Assembly: GCF_011074885.1 (NCBI RefSeq)
Contig: NC_054687.1
Span: forward strand, 930,001 to 994,000
Source: Brettanomyces bruxellensis
Lineage: Eukaryota > Ascomycota > Pichiomycetes > Pichiales > Pichiaceae
Reading direction: 5' to 3'
DNA: 64,000 bases
This document shows positions 1 to 10,683 of the stretch, piece by piece (within the stretch, counting starts at the first letter, position 1; every line of letters starts with the position of its first letter). Made by a program: the position numbers and the translations under genes. The notes under the pieces are model-generated. The model saw only the letters and a program-made list of their open reading frames with translations. It searched no databases and was not told the origin of the DNA.

Positions 1-760
1 ACAGATCGGTACTGGTTGCAGTATCATCCATTTCCTTAGCAAGTCTTATCAAATGATCCACAGGTTCCAAACCAGTTGGAACTTCGGACAAGGTTTTTTT
101 CACCTGCTCCGGATCTTTCTGACTCTTTCTTGTGTAAGCTCCACCGCGTTTTATGGCCAATGATTTGTCAGATTCATCATAAATCTCTAGACAATCACTC
201 AAGTCAGAAAGATTATCGCTGTTCTCATCTTCTTCCATTTTTCTTCCAAGCTCAATCATCTGCCTTTGTTTCTGAAGTCTTATTTCAGAGTCTGCGTCGA
301 TTCTGAGAGATGATGGATGTGGAACACAGTTCGTTTGCTTGAAGAAATTATTGAAGCAAGATCTAAAGTCGCGTCTTGAGCATCTCTTCTTACCCTGTTT
401 GTCATCTTCCTCGATCTTGATTCCCCTTAATTTTCCAGATTCTGCACTTTCTTCATAGTCTGAAGTTGAAGTCACATCACTCAACTCCGATTCTTCTTGG
501 TTCTCGTCAAACAGGCCTTCATCATCTTCGGACAATTCTGGTGATAATGGTTCGATATTTGAATAGGAGGATTTCTTGTGTTTTGGCGACAACTTTAACT
601 TTAGCGTGATTTTAGACTTCGACTTCGATTTGTTCTTTTGTTTCGTCTTTGATTTACACTTTGCTTTCGAAATCCTTCTTCGCTTCAAGTTGTGTGTCGA
701 TTGCTTCGACTTTGATTGCGATTCTGCCAATCCTCTCTTTCTAGTTGTTAAGCGTGGCAT
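1..760 (-). CDS. Unrecognised charged nuclear-type protein (3' end beyond window)
   Basis: An open frame runs from an ATG at 758-760 leftward off the window edge, giving at least 253 residues with no stop. I do not recognise the family. The first ~65 residues are very rich in Lys, Arg and Ser (repeated KSK) and look like a nuclear or nucleolar localisation region. They are followed by an acidic Ser/Glu/Asp segment (about 70-120), a more ordered-looking Cys-containing stretch (about 125-175), another acidic patch, and a segment near the edge that could begin a folded domain. The alternating basic and acidic composition is common in nucleolar and chromatin proteins, and RRPE-like promoter cores (1017-1036) weakly favour ribosome biogenesis. 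That role is inference only. Confidence 0.7.
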   Translation of the reverse strand, partial: MPRLTTRKRGLAESQSKSKQSTHNLKRRRISKAKCKSKTKQKNKSKSKSKITLKLKLSPKHKKSSYSNIEPLSPELSEDDEGLFDENQEESELSDVTSTSDYEESAESGKLRGIKIEEDDKQGKKRCSRRDFRSCFNNFFKQTNCVPHPSSLRIDADSEIRLQKQRQMIELGRKMEEDENSDNLSDLSDCLEIYDESDKSLAIKRGGAYTRKSQKDPEQVKKTLSEVPTGLEPVDHLIRLAKEMDDTATSTDL

Positions 761-1781
761 GCTTGTGAATTTTCAGTGGCTAGCTTCTCGAATATGTAGA
801 TAGCACTCCAGTGGACCAATGTTGCACCTAGGTAATTAACTTAAGGAAAAGAATATGATGCTTTTAACGTCTTGGCTTCACATCAATTCCCCTATAAACT
901 ATTTTGCAGTCGTCAAATAGATAATCGCTACATCTCGAATGAACAATAGAAGAAAATTTTTTACAAACGAAAGCGGCAAAGTCTAATCGTTACAACAATG
1001 AAATTAATTGATTTAAAAAAATTTTTGAAAATTTTTTGAAGAAAAACTTAACAATAGAAACGTGAAGGAAAAAGTAGAAACCGTTTCGATTGTTAAGCAG
1101 AAATGGCTTACTACTAAGGTTGGTGAGGTAGAAACATCAGAAAAATAAAACGTACTCAGACAATATATTCGACCCTATAAAACAAGAACACGATCCTGAA
1201 TACAGTGTCAATTCCATCTAGACTCAAAGCTTTTTCTCCTACTTTACCTGGTTTAAAATCATCAAGTTGAATTTGCTTTTACGTCGAATTTCTACGCATA
1301 CTTTGAATATTGGTGAAAGGCAATCCGCTTATTGAAACTTCTCCGTTCACTTTGGAGGCGATGATGTCTAACAAAGTAACTCGATATTATTCCAACGGGA
1401 AATTTTATAATTATCCGGCACCAATCCTCAATGGCATCTCCTATTGTAGGTGGAGGAAAAAGTAAAAAAAAAAAAAGTGAAAAAAAAAAATACGACAGAG
1501 CCATTCGGCACTACCACATAGTGCAATTAATTATCTCTATTTACATTATGTACCCAATATTTACATGTATTAAATGAAGGCAAATAAAAAACCACAGATA
1601 TTTACAAAAGAAACACGATAAAATCAAGCACCGCTGAAACTTAGAAAATGGACAGCAAAAGAAAGAGTAAAAATAAAAATGTCTGATATTATGAGCTGCA
1701 ACCAGGAAATTTAAAAGTCAGCAAAGGAACCGATGCAGGTGTATTAATTAATTAGCACACTGTAGTCTGAACCTCGATCTA
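761..1781. other. Intergenic, promoter side of the left-edge gene and 3' side of HSP78
   Basis: AT-rich spacer of about 1 kb between two minus-strand genes. Apart from A/T tracts and the RRPE-like cores described separately I see no gene, tRNA or repeat. Short open frames here are low-complexity and unconvincing. Confidence 0.6.
1017..1036. promoter_or_regulatory. Two RRPE-like cores (AAAAATTTT and its reverse)
   Basis: AAAAATTTT lies at 1017-1025 and AAAATTTTT at 1028-1036, about 260-275 bp upstream of the ATG of the left-edge gene. This core is the ribosomal RNA processing element of yeast ribosome biogenesis promoters. In AT-rich DNA it also occurs by chance, so this is only suggestive. 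Confidence 0.3.
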
Positions 1782-4253
1782 TCAGTTTTTCGGCTTGTCC
1801 GCAGTCTTTTCATCCTTCTTTCCATCGCTGTCACCATTTTCCTTTTTTTTTGGTTCAGCCTTCAGAGCCAACTTGTTCTTCTCAACATGAACAGTCACCT
1901 CCATATTATCTCTGATATCACCAGTGAGAATCATCTTTGACATTGGATTCAACAATGCTCTTTTAATTAATCTGTTAAGAGGTCTTGCACCGTACTGAGG
2001 CTCGTATCCATTTTGTGCAAGCCAGTCCTTAGCTTTGTCTGTAAGCTTTAGTACAATTCTCCTATCATCAAGTCTCTGTTGGATTTCCTTAACCCTCAAG
2101 TCGACGATTCTTCTAAGAGCTTTCTGTGACAACTTGTTGAAAATCACAACATCGTCAATTCTGTTAATAAACTCCGGTGGATAAGTACTCTTTAACAAGG
2201 CCTCGATCTTCTGCTTGTCAGGATGATCCGAAAGCATTATATCTTGGCCAATGTTCGAAGTCATGATGATCAAAGTATTACGGAAATCGACATGATTACC
2301 TTGAGAATCGGTCAAGGTTCCTTCATCCAACACCTGTAAAAGCAACTTGGAAATGTCTGGATGTGCCTTCTCAAACTCATCAAACAAGACAACCGAATAA
2401 GGTCTTCTTCTCACCTGCTCAGTCAACTCACCACCTTCTTCGTAACCCACATACGATGGTGGAGCACCTATTAACCTCATAACGGAATGCTTTTCCTGGA
2501 ATTCTGACATGTCGAATCTGATAATTGCATTCTCATCATCGAATAAGAACTCAGAAAGGGCCTTTGTAAGCTCAGTCTTACCAGTACCAGTTGGACCTAA
2601 GAACATGAAGGATGCAATTGGACGTTTTTCGCTGATCAATCCCGCACGCTGCATTCTGATGGCATCAGAAATGGCTGTTATTGCTTCGTCTTGACCAATA
2701 ACGCGATTCCTCAACGCTTTTTCCATAAACAGCAACTTATCCTTCTCTCCACGCATCATATTTTGCACTGGAATTCCAGTAGCCCTCGAAACGACCATGG
2801 CTATATCATCTGAAGTAACAGATTCATGTAGAAGAGGACCTGCACCATCATCTTTCTTTGCAGCAGAGTCTTGCTTTTTCACCAAATCATTCAACTTCTT
2901 CTCCATCGATGGAATTGTCGCATATTGTAGCTTGGAAGCTTCTGCAAAGTTACCCTCTCTCTGCATAGTCTCCAATTCGTGTCTCGATTGCTCCAGCTTC
3001 TTCTTCAACTCCTTGATGTCCTCAAGGTCCTTCTTTTGCGATTCCCAGATCTTTGTCAATCTGCCTAACTGCTCCTTTTTCGACTTCAACATCGACTCGA
3101 GTTTTCCCCTTCTTTCCTTACTGACAGGATCCGTCTCTTTTCTTAACGACTCCAACTCGATCTTGATCGTCATAATCGATCTGTCCAACTCCTGAATACT
3201 GTCTGGCTTCGACTCGTGCTGAAGTCTCAAAGCTGAACATGCCTCATCAACCAAATCAATGGCCTTATCCGGTAAGAATCTGTCCGTGATGTATCTGTTG
3301 GAGTAAACCGCAGCCGTCACAAGTGCATTATCCTGAATTCTGACACCATGATGAACTTCGTACTTCTCCTTCAAACCTCTCAATATACTAATTGTATCTT
3401 CAACTGTAGGCTCCTTGACAAGAATCGACTGAAAACGACGGGCCAATGTAGTGTCTTTCTCAATGTACTTCTTGTACTCATCAATAGTAGTGGCACCACA
3501 GCATTGAAGCTGTCCGCGAGCCAAGGCTGGCTTCAAGAGATTTGAAGCATCAATTGATCCCTCGCTCTTTCCCAAGCCCAAAAGCACATGCAACTCATCA
3601 ATGAACAATATCACCCTTTCGTTGACCTCTTTTAAAACCTGCTTTAATCTCTCCTCAAACTCACCACGATACTTTGCACCGGAAATCAAGGATCCCAAGT
3701 CCAATGCTATCACCTTTTTATCTTTCATCGATTCCGGAACTTCGCCTTTTGTGATTCTTTGAGCTAATCCCTCAATAATTGCCGTCTTACCCGTACCGGC
3801 ATTACCTATAAGAACTGGATTGTTCTTTGTCCTTCTCGATAGAATCTGAATTGTTCTCCTGATCTCATCATCTCGGCCAATCACAGGGTCCAATTTTCCC
3901 TGCTTAGCCAACTCTGTCAGATCTGTACCATATTTTTTCAATGCTGGTTCAGCTTGCTTTGGATTCATCTTCATCTCGATTCTTGATGGTCGAGATGTGG
4001 AAAACTGCCTTGTTGAAATTAAAGGTAATGCCATAAGCTTAGGTTTTGCCCGAACCCCATCCAAAATCAATGCTGCCTGTTTATCTGACACATTTGATCG
4101 AAGTAATGAAGTTTGTACATTGCTATATGGTCTCATGCAACTTATAGATGCTGCTATTGCAGTGTTCCGCTTGATTCCGTTATTATGAGTCAACGAAGAA
4201 AGAATAGCTCGTCTTGCACCAGTTGGTACTCTAGACTTTATAGCACCGAGCAT
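1782..4253 (-). CDS. HSP78: Mitochondrial ClpB-type disaggregase Hsp78
   Basis: An 823-residue AAA+ chaperone, close to the 811 residues of S. cerevisiae Hsp78, which rescues aggregated proteins in the mitochondrial matrix together with Hsp70. The first ~90 residues are basic, Ser/Thr-rich and almost free of acidic residues, as expected for a mitochondrial presequence. The ClpB amino-terminal substrate domain is absent, as in Hsp78. The first nucleotide-binding domain has Walker A GNAGTGKT at 150-157, and the second has GPTGTGKT at 553-560. Between them lies a Lys/Glu-rich coiled-coil middle domain (about 345-460). The tail is a Lys/Asp-rich charged stretch. The conserved Leu in the DLTE motif is encoded by CTG, which supports standard decoding. 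The gene is divergent from the HAD phosphatase gene, and the shared promoter carries heat-shock-element-like repeats. Confidence 0.97.
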   Translation of the reverse strand: MLGAIKSRVPTGARRAILSSLTHNNGIKRNTAIAASISCMRPYSNVQTSLLRSNVSDKQAALILDGVRAKPKLMALPLISTRQFSTSRPSRIEMKMNPKQAEPALKKYGTDLTELAKQGKLDPVIGRDDEIRRTIQILSRRTKNNPVLIGNAGTGKTAIIEGLAQRITKGEVPESMKDKKVIALDLGSLISGAKYRGEFEERLKQVLKEVNERVILFIDELHVLLGLGKSEGSIDASNLLKPALARGQLQCCGATTIDEYKKYIEKDTTLARRFQSILVKEPTVEDTISILRGLKEKYEVHHGVRIQDNALVTAAVYSNRYITDRFLPDKAIDLVDEACSALRLQHESKPDSIQELDRSIMTIKIELESLRKETDPVSKERRGKLESMLKSKKEQLGRLTKIWESQKKDLEDIKELKKKLEQSRHELETMQREGNFAEASKLQYATIPSMEKKLNDLVKKQDSAAKKDDGAGPLLHESVTSDDIAMVVSRATGIPVQNMMRGEKDKLLFMEKALRNRVIGQDEAITAISDAIRMQRAGLISEKRPIASFMFLGPTGTGKTELTKALSEFLFDDENAIIRFDMSEFQEKHSVMRLIGAPPSYVGYEEGGELTEQVRRRPYSVVLFDEFEKAHPDISKLLLQVLDEGTLTDSQGNHVDFRNTLIIMTSNIGQDIMLSDHPDKQKIEALLKSTYPPEFINRIDDVVIFNKLSQKALRRIVDLRVKEIQQRLDDRRIVLKLTDKAKDWLAQNGYEPQYGARPLNRLIKRALLNPMSKMILTGDIRDNMEVTVHVEKNKLALKAEPKKKENGDSDGKKDEKTADKPKN

Positions 4254-4941
4254 TCTAATAACTTTGTTTTAAATCTAATATATACTGCAATGAATTGCCA
4301 CAAAAAAGCAGAAACAGAGAGAGGTAAACGAAAACAAACAGCTGAAAATAAAAAAAGTTGAATAAGAAGATCCCCTGCTCGAGCAACAAATTCTATGGAG
4401 CACCCCGCGCTTTTATAAAATTTTAAACTCCGTAGACTCCGTCGTAATATGGTGTAGTGGTGCATAAAATTTGCCTGAATTTGCCTGATTTCGGGATTTT
4501 GCATTTTTGCTGGAAAGTTCTCCGGAGATCTGGATTCTAGAAAGGTGTTGCACAGAAGACGGAAACTGATTTAAAATGTATTTTATCATACTCTACATCA
4601 ATCTGAGCAATATGGCAAAGTCTTGTTCTGGAAAAATTACGGAATTCCAAAGGAAGAAGAAAGAATGTGAAAAGATGACAAGTAGGTTTGTCCAGTAGCA
4701 TCTAGCGGAGAGAAAGAGCGAACTGGCAGTTTTTCTTCTTCAAATATAGACGCGTCTATTGGAGTCGTCGGTGCTTATTCTTTTTTTTTAAGCGGTGCCT
4801 CACCTCATTCGAGCCCATTAGGATTCGTTTTGTGCCACATCAATTTATTAGTTGAATAAAGTATTTCCGCAATATCAAATCATCATTCCAAATCATAGAC
4901 AAAGGATAGACGCAATATTAGATACATTCACTCAATCAACA
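4254..4941. other. Divergent promoter region HSP78 / YKR070W-like gene
   Basis: A spacer of about 690 bp between divergently transcribed genes. It holds the heat-shock-like elements at 4512-4544, another TTCnnGAA pair near 4626-4633, and a 12-bp palindrome TAGACGCGTCTA (4747-4758) containing an MCB-type ACGCGT. No additional gene is visible. Confidence 0.6.
4512..4544. promoter_or_regulatory. Heat shock element-like cluster upstream of HSP78
   Basis: The stretch contains GAAnnTTC at 4513-4520 and TTCnnGAA at 4535-4542, alternating in the way Hsf1 sites do, about 260-290 bp upstream of the HSP78 ATG. The middle repeat is degenerate. The position and the identity of the gene make an Hsf1 site plausible, but this is inference. 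Confidence 0.4.
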
Positions 4942-6162
4942 ATGCTGGGTGTTCGTTCTGGTTTAATTAATGGACTACGGCCAGCATTAAGACATAATTT
5001 TATTCACCAAGCAGTATTGGCCAACAGTTATAGATTTTACACAACAAAGAAGCCGAAGGCACCAAAACAAGTGAAAAAGGAAGACATAGGTTTTGCATTT
5101 GACATTGATGGGGTTCTTATTAGAGGAAAGCACCCTATCAAGGAGGCAACTGAGGCTTTAAGCTTTCTTTCAGCCAATAAAATACCGTTTGTTCTTTTGA
5201 CAAATGGAGGTGGAGTTTTGGAAGCTGATCGTGTAGCATACTTGAACAAGCTCTTGCATCTCGAAAAGCATCCAATTAACCAGAATCAGATCATTCAATC
5301 GCATACTCCACTAAGGACCCTTATCACAAAGCATCACCGTGTTTTGGTGGTAGGAGGTCCTGCTGACAAATCGCGTGCTGTTGCCAAGCATTACGGATTT
5401 CAAGAGGTGCTAAGACCGGTTGATATTATAAGAGCCAATCCAAGTATTTGTCCATATCATCGATACACTAAAAGGGAGATTCAGGAGTGGAGTATTCCGC
5501 CAAATGAGGCTAAAGTCAGTGTGGATGATCCATCTTGCAATGAGCCGATTGACTCCATTATGGTTTTCAACGACCCACGGGAATTATTCTCAGATATTCA
5601 AATCATCATCGACTTGCTGAATTCGGAATTTGGCCAGCTTGGAACAAAGCGGATAACGGGTAAAGCGAAGCCATCCATTCCGATCATCTTTTCGAATGAT
5701 GACCTTTATTGGGCAAATGACTTTAAGTTACCGCGCCTTGGCCAGGGTGCCGTCAGAACTGCCATTGAGGCTTTGTATGCTAAAACAAATGACGGCGTTA
5801 AGTTGCAATCAACGGTACTTGGAAAGCCATTTAGAGTTTCGTATGATTACGCACATCATATTCTTATAGACTGGAGACATAAGCTCCAAACTGGTGATGT
5901 GAACACTGACGCCTGCCTACCTGAGCTTAATGATCCGCCAATCAATTCTCCGTTCAAGAATATCTACATGGTGGGTGATAATCCAAGAAGCGATATTAAG
6001 GGAGGTAATGACTATGGATGGAATACCATATTGGTGAGAACTGGTGTTTACAGAGATGGAGATTTTGTCGTTGACCCCTCACTTCCTAAGCCAAACTTCG
6101 GAATAGCCGATAATGTCCAGGAAGCGGTTGAGCAGGCTTTGAAAGCCAATGATATACTATGA
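4942..6162 (+). CDS. Mitochondrial HAD-superfamily hydrolase (YKR070W/CECR5-like)
   Basis: A protein of about 406 residues of the HAD class IIA family, orthologous in appearance to S. cerevisiae YKR070W (352 residues, mitochondrial, substrate unknown). The first ATG in the frame is at 4942, with A at -3. Starting there gives a basic leader of about 35 residues with no acidic residue before the Lys-rich linker, consistent with mitochondrial import. The catalytic motif DIDG (Asp54 and Asp56 from this start) carries the nucleophile, LLTNGGG is the following motif with the Thr/Ser position, and MVGDNPRSDI near the carboxyl end is the metal-binding motif. All catalytic positions expected for a HAD phosphatase are present. 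The frame is open further upstream to 4852 but without any ATG. Confidence 0.9.
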   Translation: MLGVRSGLINGLRPALRHNFIHQAVLANSYRFYTTKKPKAPKQVKKEDIGFAFDIDGVLIRGKHPIKEATEALSFLSANKIPFVLLTNGGGVLEADRVAYLNKLLHLEKHPINQNQIIQSHTPLRTLITKHHRVLVVGGPADKSRAVAKHYGFQEVLRPVDIIRANPSICPYHRYTKREIQEWSIPPNEAKVSVDDPSCNEPIDSIMVFNDPRELFSDIQIIIDLLNSEFGQLGTKRITGKAKPSIPIIFSNDDLYWANDFKLPRLGQGAVRTAIEALYAKTNDGVKLQSTVLGKPFRVSYDYAHHILIDWRHKLQTGDVNTDACLPELNDPPINSPFKNIYMVGDNPRSDIKGGNDYGWNTILVRTGVYRDGDFVVDPSLPKPNFGIADNVQEAVEQALKANDIL

Positions 6163-6549
6163 CGTGTAAATATGAGTTAATTTATATTGGTGAGAGATAA
6201 AAAGAAGAGAGAAAATAAAAAAGGTGTCTATACGATGAAGAATAGTGTTATTGTACATCCTATCGTAAAAACGGAGAACAGTAAGAAAAATAAATGTATA
6301 GCACAAGGGAACCCAGAACAATCCGAAGAAGTAAAGCAAACAACAACAAAAACACCAAAACGCAGCATGATATTGAAAAGAAAAATAAAGAGAGAATGAC
6401 AGTGAGTCCACCAGGAGAAAAAAACACATGTTTGTCTCGAGTGCCATCTTAAAAAAAAGGTCTATGAGGAGTCGTTCTTGCAAAAGAAACATCAGCAGCG
6501 TTCATTAAGACAGCAAAGAGTAGACAAACTGCACCACATATAGAGAAAT
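6163..6549. other. Convergent intergenic region
   Basis: A-rich 3' ends of two convergent genes. The strand asymmetry (A-rich on plus) produces a spurious Phe/Leu-rich frame on minus and a Lys-rich frame on plus. I see no real gene here. Confidence 0.6.
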
Positions 6550-7143
6550 CTAAACTTTGGAGGCAACAGTCTGTTCTTTACGGAGCTTCAACGCATTCCT
6601 CTCAAAGCACTTGTCCTTGCATGTTTTCAATCCCTTACAGTTGTGTTTCTCAAGAAGTCTATGCTTGGAGCAAAACCGGCCTTTGCAGAATTGACATTCG
6701 CCTGTCAATCTCAAAGCGGTAGCATGACATGTGCCAAATGAGCATCTATTCTTGCCCTTTGACTTTGACTTCGATCTGGACTTCTTTCTGGTGTGCCGTA
6801 TAGTGTGTTCCTGGTCTGATTCACCCTGAGAAATGCAAGACACAGCAGACTCCGAACTTAACTGGCTTTGCAAGTGTTCTGAATCCACAACATCAACAAC
6901 AGGTTTGCTGCCAGCTGTTAAGTACACTGTTGAATTCGAGTCGGAAGTAATTCCATAACTCTTTAAAGTACTTGTGAATTCCATCTTCTCACCGGAATAC
7001 CAAAGCTTTGCTGTATGCCTTGATAAGCCAACTTTAGGGGGCAGCGCCACTAGTGAAGCAATTTTGAGATCCTCCACTGTAGAATTATCGGGCACTGTGA
7101 CGTGGAAAATCTGTTCGTTATTAAGCTTGATGATAACCTTCAT
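6550..7143 (-). CDS. TMC1: Ubiquitin-like plus AN1 zinc-finger protein (TMC1-like)
   Basis: A 197-residue protein. Residues 1 to about 78 form a ubiquitin-like fold: a beta-strand start with Lys/Val alternation, a leucine-rich helix, and a LWYSGEKM stretch where ubiquitin has its IFAGKQ loop. A Ser-rich acidic linker and a basic KSRSKSKSKGK tract (about 118-130) lead into one AN1-type zinc finger near residues 131-170, with Cys pairs CxxxxC and CxxC and the FCSKHRLLEKHNC signature. The tail (HERN-like ERNALKLRKEQT) resembles the end of S. cerevisiae Tmc1 (YOR052C). Proteins of this type act around the proteasome and Cdc48 in metalloid or proteotoxic stress. The assignment to TMC1 rather than CUZ1 rests on the carboxyl-terminal position of the finger and the tail. 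Confidence 0.75.
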   Translation of the reverse strand: MKVIIKLNNEQIFHVTVPDNSTVEDLKIASLVALPPKVGLSRHTAKLWYSGEKMEFTSTLKSYGITSDSNSTVYLTAGSKPVVDVVDSEHLQSQLSSESAVSCISQGESDQEHTIRHTRKKSRSKSKSKGKNRCSFGTCHATALRLTGECQFCKGRFCSKHRLLEKHNCKGLKTCKDKCFERNALKLRKEQTVASKV

Positions 7144-9414
7144 GTTTGATTATCAAATAGTTGCTTGGGTCTTTTTTTGGTCCGGAGGCAAACTCAAGTG
7201 ATCAAATGGATTTGTGAATTCTAGTTGATGGTTTGTAATATGTATACGGTGGCAAATCACTGATTTAGTATTAGCCAGAGATGTGTTTTTTAAGTTTGAG
7301 AAATATATAAAGTTAAACTGACACCAGTCTACTTCAAAGAGATGTAAAGGGGGGAAAATACAGGATAAGAATATGTTGTTATTTTAAATATGAATCATAA
7401 AACAAAAAAAAGTAAACCGACAGTTTTTTTTTTTTTCCTTAGGATATATATAGTTAAAGTGTATCTGTCGCCCATCGTGTAAACAATAGGAGGCCAAGGG
7501 ATAAAGTTCGCTCTCTTGCCGTTATCGCTGCCAGATAAGGACGCAGAACTTCCAGAAAAAACAAATTTTGAGAATGTAGGAAAAAGAATGTAGTCATAGC
7601 CACTACAGGTCACAGGAGCAAAATGGTATGTCCTGGGTTACGAAAAAAAAAAAAAAAGATTCCGAATTTTTTTTTTTTGGTGGTCTGTGGGCTGGTTACA
7701 GCACTAACAAAAAGTAACATCTCATTGGTGTGCTGATTGCGGACCATTTCACCTAATAATATTTATTTCTCCTGAATTTGAGATCCACATGTTTGTTTTG
7801 CTTGTTCCAATCTGCTCTCCCCAACTTCCTTAATCGGTCTCTCTCTATTTTAAATGCCGCTTTCATACCCTATAAAAAAGCAGGCGCGGGAAGTATTTGG
7901 TTAGTCCTATTATACATCTTAGTTACTACACGTATTATATTAAGCCGTGATCTTCTTCTAAGGAATTACATGTTTTATACATAATCGTCCCGTCTGCTCA
8001 TCAAGCAACTAGTTCAACCTATTTTGATCAGAAATTAATACGAATCCTTACCCTGCACGAAGCACTTCCGAAATTTCTAAGGAGCCTAAACGGCTTAAAT
8101 GTGAAACAAAAAATGGAGGAAAAATACCTCTCGACGTTAACATTTTTTTTCTCGTTACGGCGCTTAAATTTCTCTGTGGCAAACAAAAGTGCCTATTAAT
8201 TCTGTATGTTGAGATATGTGGCACTTGGAAGGGAAAAATGCAGAATTATTTATTTGTTATTCCCACATGCTTTGTATCGGTGCCTTCCACGCTCCCAAGC
8301 AATGTACTCTGTTACATTGATATACTATGCCCTTCTTTTCGAATTGCTATTTTTTTTCTGCCTTATTGTGAGTAATTCCATCCGCATTTGTTTCCGCCTA
8401 TCCTTTGCGAGTACTGGGGATTATTTGTCAGTGCACTCTTTGTTGCCTTGGTTATGTAGCTTGCTCATGTAGTAAGAATGCAAACAATTCTCGACTTAAG
8501 AGTAAAACTGTGCCACCATATTTCCAAGCTCTTACATTTATATCTGAATTAGCTTAAGGATCTAATTGCCAATCCCTAGTATTTTTGACTGTCCGTCTCT
8601 TATATTATACCTTACCCATCTTATCCTCTTCAAAGTGTACATAATGCATAAGTATTTGAGTCATTTTTTGGTATACCACCCTTTAGCCGCTATTTTTCTA
8701 GTTCTCGTTCCCAGTAACTTTTCTTTTCTTTCATACTATAAAGCTCCCGTTTTAAAACCGACATCAAATGGCCGCATTTTTTGTTTAAAAGCTGTCGCGT
8801 GACTTGAATCACGTGCTTTGTCCAGTCGCGCGCTGGTATCCTTCTTTATAGGATTACATTTTTCCGCAATACTATTCGCTCCTTTGGCACATCCAGCTAA
8901 CAATCTGCCAACCGGTCTATTTTCCATTTCGGTAATTTCCATTCTATTTTTCTTTATGTCTATAAGTTTTCCCCTCAGCCTTACAAAGGATAACAAAAAA
9001 ATTTAAATAAGGAGAAGAGAAAATGTTTTGCTCCTGATCTGTTTTAGTCGGATTTGTTATGGAACTGTGCCGACTGGATCTAGTCTAGATAATTAATTAT
9101 TTATTCCACATATTTCAGTTTTGGTACTTACTTCTTTTTCCTTCCTCTAAGCATCCAAATATCCAGAAATTGAACGCATCTTCTTTTAACACACACATCG
9201 ACCAAGAGTTGCTATAGTTTTTCCTCGTGTTACTGACTTTTTTGTGCATTTTAACCTTGAATAACCTGCAGTTATTTGCCTTGCCTCACATTCAGTTCAG
9301 GGCAAGCCCTGTTCCATTCAGCATTCATATTAAAGAGTTGTGTATTTTTAACACTAACTTAAAACTGCAAAGGTAAACATCTGTGCAGCCAGGCACGCTA
9401 TTTATTACACAAAC
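7144..9414. other. Long divergent intergenic region upstream of CCC1
   Basis: 2.27 kb without a gene I can support. It contains T/A homopolymer tracts (near 7425, 7645-7680), a CACGTG E-box at 8810-8815 within a short inverted repeat (CGTGA...TCACG), and several short frames with no recognisable protein. A sequence ATGGTATGT at about 7623 resembles a start codon followed by a 5' splice site, but no convincing branch point and acceptor pair follows. Its length suggests an extended CCC1 promoter or an unrecognised noncoding RNA. Confidence 0.5.
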
Positions 9415-10410
9415 ATGTCCTTGGTGGCTACAAAGAAGGCTATAACAGGCTTAATTACCACATTTGCAGATAAGGTGAAGTCATCTGGTAATGCTAGCAA
9501 TGCCTCTGACCATGAGCATGATCCGTTAATTGTTTCGCCTAATACTTCAGCATCAAATATAAATACCCGGGAAGATGGCAGTCATTCAGGGCACACTTCA
9601 ACAGTTAATGTTGTTGACACCTTATATGTTTCCAGTACGCCATCTGTATCGTCAACAAATGCCAATGCATCTAGTAAATTTGGAGATAAGTGTGATGAAT
9701 CGTCATCATCACTGGGGATATTCGGCAAGGTGGACCCCAGAGTAATGAGTGACTTGATTATTGGTTTATCGGACGGATTGACGGTTCCATTTGCATTAAC
9801 GGCAGGTCTTTCATCTCTTGGAAATTCCAAATTGGTTATTACCGGTGGTATGGCGGAGTTGGTTTCTGGTGCAATCTCTATGGGTCTAGGCGGATACCTC
9901 GCAGCTAAATCAGAATCTCAGTACTATGATGCACAGGTGGGAAGAGAGAGACAGCTTTATTTTGACGATCCGGAAATCATGGCGGGTGAATTACAGGAAA
10001 TTATTATAAATATGGGTGGCAGCATCGACACTGCCGATATGCTCATAAACGATCTCAGCTCAAACCCAAAGTTGATGATTGATTTCATCATCCGATACGG
10101 AAGAGGCCTTGAGGAGCCTGCTGAGAATCGTCAGCTTACGTCAGCTCTAACTATTGGTTCTGGGTACTTCTTTGGCGGCTTTATACCGCTTGTGCCCTAT
10201 TTCTTCTCCAATACTGTGGGTACCGGCCTCACAATTTCCGTTGTTGTGATGCTCATAACTTTGTTCTGGTTTGGCTTCTTCAAAGCTAGAATATCGATGG
10301 GTTCGGAGGTCGGATTTGCCACATGTTTAAGTGAAGGCCTCCAGATGATTCTTGTCGGTTCATTGGCTGCTGGCTCTGCCTGGCTTTTAGTTGATTGGAT
10401 CGACAGTTGA
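9415..10410 (+). CDS. CCC1: Vacuolar iron/manganese transporter Ccc1 (VIT family)
   Basis: A 331-residue protein, close to S. cerevisiae Ccc1 (322), which moves Fe2+ and Mn2+ from cytosol into the vacuole. The first ~110 residues are hydrophilic and Ser/Thr/Asn-rich. The membrane part begins with DPRVMSDLIIGLSDGLTVPFAL, the conserved first VIT helix with its Asp and Gly positions, continues with the second helix ending GLGGYLAAKSE, and has further helices toward the end (GSGYFFGGFIPLVPYFF and two more hydrophobic segments). Between helices 2 and 3 lies the acidic cytosolic region (about 175-235) that in this family binds metal. All core features are intact. A very long upstream region precedes it. 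Confidence 0.94.
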   Translation: MSLVATKKAITGLITTFADKVKSSGNASNASDHEHDPLIVSPNTSASNINTREDGSHSGHTSTVNVVDTLYVSSTPSVSSTNANASSKFGDKCDESSSSLGIFGKVDPRVMSDLIIGLSDGLTVPFALTAGLSSLGNSKLVITGGMAELVSGAISMGLGGYLAAKSESQYYDAQVGRERQLYFDDPEIMAGELQEIIINMGGSIDTADMLINDLSSNPKLMIDFIIRYGRGLEEPAENRQLTSALTIGSGYFFGGFIPLVPYFFSNTVGTGLTISVVVMLITLFWFGFFKARISMGSEVGFATCLSEGLQMILVGSLAAGSAWLLVDWIDS

Positions 10411-10683
10411 AACTACGCACTTGCCTTTTTTTTTTGTTGTTTTGCTTGCTTTGCTTTTGCCGTCTGTACTATGATTTCGTCTTTTCTAATTACTCCCCCA
10501 CAATAGATTTTTCTTCTCCACATTAGTCTATTCCAGCTGTTCAAAATCCATTCAATGCGGCGTAATGTTATTACTCTTCGTCTATACTGGGAATAACTAA
10601 CAGCAAAGTAAGTAAATAAGTACACAGCCCGTATATACAATAAATTAAAGAAGAGGTTTGTCGAGTAAAGCTAGCCACCGGCT

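Noticed and set aside
6157..6492. 111-codon Phe/Leu-rich frame, apparently membrane-spanning
   Set aside because: Produced by the A-rich plus strand of a convergent 3' region and has no start ATG context or family.
7620..7890. ATGGTATGT followed by CACTAAC, resembling a start codon with an intron
   Set aside because: No YAG acceptor at a plausible distance after the branch-like motif, and no recognisable exon 2.
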